Below, in pieces: positions 6,726-10,943 of a stretch of DNA of 10,943 bases; positions within the stretch are counted from its first letter, which is position 1; every line of letters starts with the position of its first letter. The notes below the pieces were generated by a model, which was not told where the DNA came from, did no database searches, and saw only the letters and a program-made list of their open reading frames with translations. A program made the translations under genes and the position numbers. Origin of the DNA: Bacteroidia bacterium (GTDB lineage: Bacteria; Bacteroidota; Bacteroidia; Bacteroidales; Azobacteroidaceae); assembly GCA_025996815.1 (NCBI GenBank), contig BNTT01000099.1, forward strand, positions 1 to 10,943. The letters run 5' to 3'.

Positions 6726-7970
6726 CTATTCAAAAGTGATTTCTTCTTTTTGATAGTCGATGGAAATTTTTCCAAATCGCGCCAGCGCAGATTGCCCCAG
6801 CAACATGGGCGCATCCTTGCTGTGGACAATAGATGCCTGCACATTGTGCAACATGCGGTTGCCTATTTCCACCGAACGGAGGTTGACGAGCGTGCCTTCG
6901 GCGATGCTGCCGTCGGCAACCTGATAGCGTTGCGTGCCCAGAAAATCACGGTCGGTCAGTGTCCCCCGGTCGTAAAGCCCCCTGACTTCATTGAGCGACA
7001 TGGAAACATCGGATGCGCCGGTGTCGAAAATAAATTGCATCATAGTGCCGTTAATCCGGCAGGGGACGAAAAAAACACCGCTCTGCTTGTGCATTTTCAC
7101 TACGGTTTTGTTGGTTGGCTTTTCGGCAGGCTCGTTTTTGTGTGCTACCATCGGCTCTCGCTTGGGGGCTGCCACGGGTTCCTCCTTGGGCTTCGGTTTC
7201 GCCGCGGGGGGGGCTTTCGGTTTAGGTTTGGGTTGCTCCGCAAGTTTCTTTTGGGGTTTCTGCTTTGGACTTTTCGCCGGCTTAGCCTTTGGCTGCACCA
7301 CGGGCTGTACCACCGGCTCCGGTTCGGGTTCGGGCAGTTGCCTCCGGCGCAGTTCTATGATGAGATTGGCAATTCGGTTCAAATCCAGACTTTCAATGTT
7401 TGGGGTGTTTCTTAGTGCGTTTTCGATGATTTCGATGGATATGTCGCTTCGTCTTAACGAATCCACGACGCAGGCTCTAAACTTGTCCTGCTGAAACGAA
7501 TAGGCATCGTTGTAGTGTTGCAGCGTGCCAATATCACCCGCAACAATCGCCGTTCGGATGCCGATTGCATTGTCGATTTTTTGAAGAATTTTTTTGCGTG
7601 AATTGCTCGGTTGGTGCTCCCACAGCCGCCAAAAAGGGGTTGGGTCGCATTCCGTGCGGAAACGGTTCAGTATTTCCAAGTCAAGTTCCGTGCCACGCGC
7701 ATATTTCAGCGCAGAAATGACATTGGCGTAGTGGTAGTTCTCATCATCATCATTGGAAGAAATTAAAGCATACAGCGATAACGCCACCGCCCCAACAGCC
7801 GCGGCAAGCAAAGAGATGCGTGCGGATTTTTTCGATACATCAAACGACCACTTTCTTCGGGGAGTTGCAATTTTAGCTGCGACAAAAGAGCAATACTCGC
7901 AAACATATTGTTTTGAATTTCGAGATGTAAGTAATGCACCACAATTAGGACAGGATTTTTGCATAGTCAT
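6726..7970 (-). CDS. Membrane-anchored zinc-ribbon protein with C-terminal retropepsin-like aspartic protease domain
   Basis: This 414-residue protein is built of five visible parts. (1) An N-terminal zinc ribbon, CPNC...CEYC (C7, C10, C24, C27). (2) A basic stretch (38-51) and one membrane helix (about 52-70); the positive-inside rule puts the ribbon in the cytoplasm and the rest in the periplasm. (3) A helical region (about 78-211) that I do not recognise. (4) A Pro/Lys/Glu-rich linker (about 212-290) like that of TonB. (5) A clan AA aspartic protease fold (about 296-414) with FIFDTGAS (313-320, catalytic Asp316), a QVADGS flap-like stretch (350-355) and MLLGQSAL (389-396). One DTG per chain implies a homodimeric active site, as in retroviral and bacterial gag-asp_proteas/TIGR02281-type proteins. 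The substrate is unknown. It starts 3 nt after the SPFH gene stop, so the two are co-transcribed. M3 (7964) is an alternative start. Confidence 0.85.
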   Translation of the reverse strand: MTMQKSCPNCGALLTSRNSKQYVCEYCSFVAAKIATPRRKWSFDVSKKSARISLLAAAVGAVALSLYALISSNDDDENYHYANVISALKYARGTELDLEILNRFRTECDPTPFWRLWEHQPSNSRKKILQKIDNAIGIRTAIVAGDIGTLQHYNDAYSFQQDKFRACVVDSLRRSDISIEIIENALRNTPNIESLDLNRIANLIIELRRRQLPEPEPEPVVQPVVQPKAKPAKSPKQKPQKKLAEQPKPKPKAPPAAKPKPKEEPVAAPKREPMVAHKNEPAEKPTNKTVVKMHKQSGVFFVPCRINGTMMQFIFDTGASDVSMSLNEVRGLYDRGTLTDRDFLGTQRYQVADGSIAEGTLVNLRSVEIGNRMLHNVQASIVHSKDAPMLLGQSALARFGKISIDYQKEEITFE

Positions 7971-7973
7971 CTT

Positions 7974-9191
7974 TTATGTGAAGGGCGTTTCGTTTTTAAA
8001 TAGATGTTTAAATTCAGGCAGGTTCACTATTTTCGTCCACTTGGGCAGCCCCGCCTTCCAAACCAGCGTGTAGGTCTTCACTTCGTCTTTTCCAATGAGA
8101 TGTTCCACCGTGTGAATATCAAAACCACCCTCCTGCTGATTGTTTAGACAGAGGAAATAGAGCGGCAGCGGTGTTTTCGGCTCCGGTTCTTCAGGTTCTT
8201 CCGGTTCCTCCGGTGTTTCCGGTTCCTCCGATACTTCCGATACTTCCGACTCCTCCGATACTTCCGGTTCCGCCGATACTTCCGGTTCCGCCGATACTTC
8301 CGGTTCCGCCGATACTTCCGGTTCCGCCGGTGCTTCCGGCTCCGCCGGTATTTCCGGTATTGGTGGTATTGGTGGCGAATTGGGTTCAATGTGTTTCTCC
8401 AACATATTGCCAAGTAGTTTCAAAACGCCAGCAGTGTTCGTCTCGCTTTCATGCTTTATAATCTCTTTTAGCATATCAAAACCGTGTTCCATCATGTAAA
8501 AATCTCTGCCACCGTGATCCATCTTGTAAGAATCTCTGCCGGTGATGTTCATTTGTAATACAAAGTCCTTTGCCTCTTTCAGTCGAATAATACTGGGGTC
8601 GTCCGGCGGCACATTGACCGAAATGATGGAAAATTCGAGCATTTCGAGTCCGTATTTTTTGAAGCCGAAGCTTAACTGAGCAAAACAATATTCCGACATT
8701 TCTTTCAAATAGGAGTTAATATCCAACACGGAAACTCCTTTTTGCGCGATTTTTTGGGAAATCAGCGTGCTCAAGTGTGCCAACGCTTTCCCGTTGAAAT
8801 AGTGCTCTATCTGCTCGGTAGTGAAAGAGGTCATATTTCCGAGAAGCGTGTCAAGAAACAGGCGCGGCTCGCTCACCCGGATGCCGTATTGCCCAAAAGC
8901 ACGCACGGGCACGATGATGTTATAACGAGGGTCTTCCAATTGAATCGGAGCGGGTGTCCCCCATTTTATATCAAGCCGGGATATGCGATTGATAAACCAA
9001 ACCTCCGACGGCACCTGCATCGTGTAAGTGCCCGGTGGAAACTCATCCGAAATCCTCCCGCGGCTGACAAAAAAGGCGGCCTGACCGGGGCACACAATCA
9101 ATTGCGTCCCAACCGCTGCATCCTCCGAACGAAATTTATATGCAAATTCCGCACCTTCGACTCCATATTGAATTACCTCCCTCATTGCCAT
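7974..9191 (-). CDS. SPFH-domain (virion-core/YdjI-like) protein with acidic repeat and C-terminal GYF_2-like domain
   Basis: I chose ATG 9191 (405 aa). The frame extends to a TTG at 9224, but that codon lies inside the -7 box TAACTTTG (9229-9222), upstream of the likely transcription start. ATG 9185 is also possible. In numbering from the TTG, residues ~14-230 match the SPFH 'virion core protein'-like family, with LIVCPGQAAFFVSRGRISDEF (41-61), FPPGTYTM, NIIVPVRAFGQYGIRV (102-117), FAQLSFGFKKYGLEM and FSIISVNVPPDD (198-209). Residues 283-350 are a low-complexity Pro/Glu region with tandem EPEVSA units. The end (355-409: PLYFLCLNNQQEGGFD... TLVWKAGLPKWTKI) resembles GYF_2 (PF14237), a protein-interaction domain. 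SPFH proteins assemble into large membrane-associated scaffolds. In Bacillus the YdjI member works with a zinc-ribbon membrane protein in the PspA operon, and here the next gene has a zinc ribbon and a membrane helix. Confidence 0.87.
   Translation of the reverse strand: MAMREVIQYGVEGAEFAYKFRSEDAAVGTQLIVCPGQAAFFVSRGRISDEFPPGTYTMQVPSEVWFINRISRLDIKWGTPAPIQLEDPRYNIIVPVRAFGQYGIRVSEPRLFLDTLLGNMTSFTTEQIEHYFNGKALAHLSTLISQKIAQKGVSVLDINSYLKEMSEYCFAQLSFGFKKYGLEMLEFSIISVNVPPDDPSIIRLKEAKDFVLQMNITGRDSYKMDHGGRDFYMMEHGFDMLKEIIKHESETNTAGVLKLLGNMLEKHIEPNSPPIPPIPEIPAEPEAPAEPEVSAEPEVSAEPEVSAEPEVSEESEVSEVSEEPETPEEPEEPEEPEPKTPLPLYFLCLNNQQEGGFDIHTVEHLIGKDEVKTYTLVWKAGLPKWTKIVNLPEFKHLFKNETPFT
8257..8328 (-). repeat. 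In-frame tandem repeat, four identical 18-nt units (EPEVSA)
   Basis: The plus-strand unit GATACTTCCGGTTCCGCC occurs four times without change (8257-8274, 8275-8292, 8293-8310, 8311-8328). It is flanked on both sides by decayed copies (about 8167-8256 and 8329-8346). On the coding strand it encodes repeats of Ala-Glu-Pro-Glu-Val-Ser in the SPFH protein linker. Identical adjacent units of a multiple of 3 nt can expand or contract by slippage without breaking the frame. Confidence 0.9.
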
Positions 9192-9221
9192 ATTTACTTT
9201 TATTGAGTTCGTTTTATCCGA

Positions 9222-9252
9222 CAAAGTTAAATGTTATTTTTGGATTTACAAA
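9222..9252 (-). promoter_or_regulatory. Promoter of the SPFH-protease operon
   Basis: On the minus strand TTTG (9252-9249), a 19-nt spacer and TAACTTTG (9229-9222) give a full match to the Bacteroidota TTTG-N19-TAnnTTTG promoter. Transcription would start near 9216, leaving a leader of about 25 nt before ATG 9191. This element decides the start of the SPFH gene, because the alternative TTG at 9224 would be inside the promoter. Confidence 0.8.
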
Positions 9253-9324
9253 ATTTTTTTGCAAAAATGTGTAAAGTTTAGGCAATTTTTTTTTCCAAAG
9301 CAGCGATAATTAAAATTTAATTCG

Positions 9325-9332
9325 TAAATTTG
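9325..9332 (+). promoter_or_regulatory. -7 element upstream of nuoK
   Basis: TAAATTTG matches TAnnTTTG and lies 26 nt before the nuoK ATG, the right distance for a short leader. The -33 region (about 9301-9306) has no TTTG, so only half of the promoter is supported. The 167-nt region between ATG 9191 and nuoK therefore seems to hold two divergent promoters and otherwise only AT-rich sequence. Confidence 0.5.
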
Positions 9333-9358
9333 CACGCTGAAACGCAAATGTTAGAGTT

Positions 9359-9667
9359 ATGATAAATATGTATTGGTATTTGATAGTGAGCACGCTGATG
9401 TTTTTCATCGGGATTTACGGCTTTGTAACCCGCAAAAACATGATTGCGATGCTGATTTCGTTGGAACTGATTTTGAATGCGGTGGAAATAAACTTCGCCG
9501 TCTTCAATCGCTATTTGTATCCCCAGCAGTTGGAAGGGATGTTTTTCACGCTCTTTGGAATAGCCATCACAGCGGCAGAAACGGCTGTGGCACTGGCAAT
9601 TATCATCAACGTCTTCCGCGCAATCGGAAACGTGGACGTGAAGAATGCCGGCAGTATGAAAGAGTAA
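9359..9667 (+). CDS. nuoK: NADH-quinone oxidoreductase subunit K
   Basis: This 102-residue protein has three membrane helices and is full length for NuoK. Signatures are FFIGIYGFVTRKNMIAMLISLELILNAVEINF (15-46), with the membrane glutamate E36, and FGIAITAAETAVALAIII (66-83), with E74; these are the buried charged residues of the NuoK antiporter-like proton channel. The subunit sits in the membrane arm of complex I and takes part in proton translocation coupled to NADH:quinone electron transfer. The start could be the ATG at 9359 or at 9368 (M4). Unusually, no nuoJ lies upstream: the gene opens a transcription unit next to a divergent unrelated operon, and a methyltransferase gene follows 8 nt after its stop. 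Confidence 0.95.
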   Translation: MINMYWYLIVSTLMFFIGIYGFVTRKNMIAMLISLELILNAVEINFAVFNRYLYPQQLEGMFFTLFGIAITAAETAVALAIIINVFRAIGNVDVKNAGSMKE

Positions 9668-9675
9668 AAAAAATT

Positions 9676-10635
9676 ATGGCAGAAAAAATAAGGGCAGAGA
9701 GAAATCACACGCTGACAGTTGATGACAGCGAACGGTTGCTTTATTCTCAAAATTTATTGACTGCCGACGGGCTGAAAGCCAATCGGGAGTTGTCTTTTTT
9801 GACGAATAAAACCATCTGTGCCGACTTGTTTGATGTGATTGACCTGTTGCCCCAAGGGGTTGCCGATTTAGTCGTTATCGACCCGCCATACAATCTGACA
9901 AAGGACTATAATGGCTTGAAGTTCAGGGCATTAAACCAAAGCGAGTATTTGGAATATCTGCGCTCCTGGTTTCCAAAAGTGGTGTCGCTGTTGAAGCCAA
10001 ACGGCTCGTTATATTTATGCGGCGATTGGAAATGCACCTCCGCCTTGCAACAGGTGATGGAAGAAAACCTGACGGTCTTAAACAGAATCACCTGGCAGCG
10101 CGAAAAAGGACGCGGAGCATTAAGCAATTGGAAAAATGGCATGGAGGACATCTGGTTTGGTGTCAAAAACGCGAAGGGCTATTATTTTGACGTGGAAGCG
10201 GTGAAAATGAAGCGTAAAGTGCTCGCTCCCTACCGCGAAAATGGAAAGCCAAAGGATTGGAAAGCAACGGACGATGGCAATGTCCGACTCACCTATCCCT
10301 CCAATTTTTGGGACGACATAAGCATCCCCTATTGGTCGATGCCCGAAAACACCGACCACCCCACGCAGAAGCCCGAAAAGTTGCTCGCCAAACTGATTTT
10401 GGCATCCTGCCCCGAAGGCGGACTTGTCTTCGACCCGTTTTTGGGAAGCGGCACAACCTCCGTGGTGGCAAAAAAGTTGGGTAGAAACTACCTCGGAGTC
10501 GAAATAAATAAAGAATACGCCGTATGGGCAGAAAAACGCATCGCATTGGCAAACGCAAATAAAACGGTACAAGGCTATGTAGATGGTGTGTTTTGGGAGA
10601 GAAATTCGTTGAATTTACAAAAAAAATGTGCATAA
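9676..10635 (+). CDS. Beta-class DNA N6-adenine/N4-cytosine methyltransferase (solitary)
   Basis: This 319-residue protein belongs to the N6_N4_Mtase family (PF01555). The catalytic motif IV DPPYN (69-73) comes first. The SAM-binding motif I FDPFLGSGT (252-260) lies near the C-terminus, preceded by HPTQKP (228-233) and followed by LGRNYLGVEIN (268-278). This order defines the beta class. DPPY fits methylation of adenine N6, although N4-cytosine is not excluded. The region between the motifs (about 140-220, with GRGALSNWKNGMEDIWF) probably holds the target-recognition elements; the recognition site cannot be read from sequence. The start is ATG 9676, 8 nt after nuoK, with an A-rich leader. The frame is open upstream to a TTG at 9373, but there it runs antiphase through nuoK. 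No restriction endonuclease is beside it, so it is either an orphan methylase or its partner has been lost. Length and motifs look intact. Confidence 0.92.
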   Translation: MAEKIRAERNHTLTVDDSERLLYSQNLLTADGLKANRELSFLTNKTICADLFDVIDLLPQGVADLVVIDPPYNLTKDYNGLKFRALNQSEYLEYLRSWFPKVVSLLKPNGSLYLCGDWKCTSALQQVMEENLTVLNRITWQREKGRGALSNWKNGMEDIWFGVKNAKGYYFDVEAVKMKRKVLAPYRENGKPKDWKATDDGNVRLTYPSNFWDDISIPYWSMPENTDHPTQKPEKLLAKLILASCPEGGLVFDPFLGSGTTSVVAKKLGRNYLGVEINKEYAVWAEKRIALANANKTVQGYVDGVFWERNSLNLQKKCA

Positions 10636-10638
10636 AAT

Positions 10639-10664
10639 AATTAAGAATTAAAAATTAAGAATTA
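10639..10664. repeat. Short direct repeat AATTAAGAATTA x2 between methyltransferase and nuoL
   Basis: Two identical 12-nt copies (10639-10650 and 10653-10664) with a 14-nt period fill most of the 32-nt gap between the methyltransferase stop and the nuoL start. The sequence is A/T-only apart from one G per unit. It may be a slippage product, an A-rich translation leader for nuoL, or a scar of a rearrangement. Confidence 0.6.
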
Positions 10665-10667
10665 CTT

Positions 10668-10943
10668 ATGGAATATAGTTTGTTGATATTGATTATCCCT
10701 TGTTTACTCTTTTTGTTCTTGGGATTGGTGGGTGGAAAATTGAAGCCGGGCACGGCGGGCATTATCGGCACGGCGGGCATGGCAACTTGTGCCGTATTGG
10801 CGTATTGTGTGGCGTATCAATACTTTTTCGTGGTCGGAAAAGTGGGTGGCGCGTGGACGCAACTGATGCCGGTCAATTTTGAATGGTTGAAGTTTACCGA
10901 GCATTTGCACATCAACTTGGGCGTGCTTCTCGACCCTATTTCG
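10668..10943 (+). CDS. nuoL: NADH-quinone oxidoreductase subunit L, N-terminal 92 residues (3' truncated by window edge)
   Basis: The frame from ATG 10668 stays open to the window end. It gives MEYSLLILIIPCLLFLFLGL, a first membrane helix, then a small-residue-rich second helix (about 29-55). After that come a polar stretch with WTQLMPVNFEWL (63-74) and HINLGVLLDPIS (81-92). The 'GVLLDPIS' end is the conserved NuoL/Mrp antiporter-family motif just before the third helix. NuoL is the distal proton-pumping antiporter-like subunit of the complex I membrane arm. Only about one seventh of the usual ~600-residue protein is inside the window. It follows the methyltransferase by 32 nt, so nuoK, the methylase and nuoL are likely co-transcribed. 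Confidence 0.9.
   Translation, partial: MEYSLLILIIPCLLFLFLGLVGGKLKPGTAGIIGTAGMATCAVLAYCVAYQYFFVVGKVGGAWTQLMPVNFEWLKFTEHLHINLGVLLDPIS

Noticed and set aside
7200..7330. Possible frameshift in a G-rich tract (run of G at 7206-7212) of the protease gene
   Set aside because: The frame continues without interruption from the zinc ribbon through the linker into the DTGAS domain, so there is no sign of a shift, although the G-run could be a sequencing or slippage hotspot.
6991..7494. Plus-strand glycine/cysteine-rich 167-residue frame
   Set aside because: It is antisense to the Pro/Lys linker of the protease gene. The composition is explained by the complementary codons.
8167..8346. CRISPR-like repeat array
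   Set aside because: The units are contiguous, in frame and without unique spacers, so this is a coding minisatellite.
8171..8461. Plus-strand frame with a repeated PPILPV-type protein
   Set aside because: It is the antisense image of the EPEVSA repeat in the SPFH gene; the periodic repeat keeps the other frames open. It has no promoter or homology-like features.
9373..9675. 101-residue N-terminal extension of the methyltransferase from a TTG
   Set aside because: This segment overlaps nuoK in another frame, lacks any methylase motif and looks like a frame-shifted membrane gene. ATG 9676, 8 nt after the nuoK stop, is the natural start.

Overview
The window looks like chromosomal DNA of a member of the Bacteroidota, most likely the Bacteroidales; I cannot name genus or species. 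The evidence is: (i) several copies of the phylum-specific promoter pattern TTTG-N18-21-TAnnTTTG directly upstream of genes; (ii) A-rich leaders in place of clear Shine-Dalgarno sites before most genes; (iii) a minimal tatA-tatC pair; (iv) a PF09820-type 'AAA-ATPase-like' PD-(D/E)XK protein, a family present in many copies in Bacteroidales; and (v) complex I subunits of the NuoK/NuoL type.

Region 1 (1-3865, + strand) is the 3' part of a surface-polysaccharide cluster. It holds a truncated Wzx-type flippase, a Wzy/O-antigen-ligase-like polymerase, a family-4-type glycosyltransferase and a hexapeptide-repeat O-acyltransferase. The four genes overlap by 4 to 13 nt and are surely one transcription unit. 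The first two genes are visibly AT-richer than the rest.

Region 2 (3891-5715) holds the minus-strand AAA-like/PD-(D/E)XK gene, convergent with the polysaccharide cluster, and then a 226-nt intergenic region. An 18-nt near-perfect inverted repeat there carries outward-facing -7 promoter elements on both strands. A separate promoter sits immediately before tatA.

Region 3 (5716-6714, +) is tatA-tatC, giving a minimal twin-arginine translocase.

Region 4 (6726-9191, - strand) is a two-gene operon that I consider the most interesting part. The first gene encodes an SPFH ('virion core protein/YdjI-like') scaffold protein with an acidic Glu-Pro repeat and a C-terminal GYF_2-like domain. Three nt later follows a protein with an N-terminal zinc ribbon, one membrane helix, a TonB-like Pro/Lys linker and a C-terminal retropepsin-like aspartic protease domain (DTGAS). 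A well-formed promoter lies just upstream of the SPFH gene and shows that translation starts at ATG 9191, not at an upstream TTG.

Region 5 (9359-10943, +) starts a transcription unit with nuoK, continues with a solitary beta-class DNA N6/N4 methyltransferase and ends with the first 92 codons of nuoL. Complex I genes are normally contiguous from nuoJ through nuoN. Here nuoK begins at a promoter next to an unrelated divergent operon, and a DNA methyltransferase separates it from nuoL, so the nuo operon has been broken or rearranged. I see no tRNA, rRNA, CRISPR array or insertion sequence, and no gene-free stretch longer than 300 nt.
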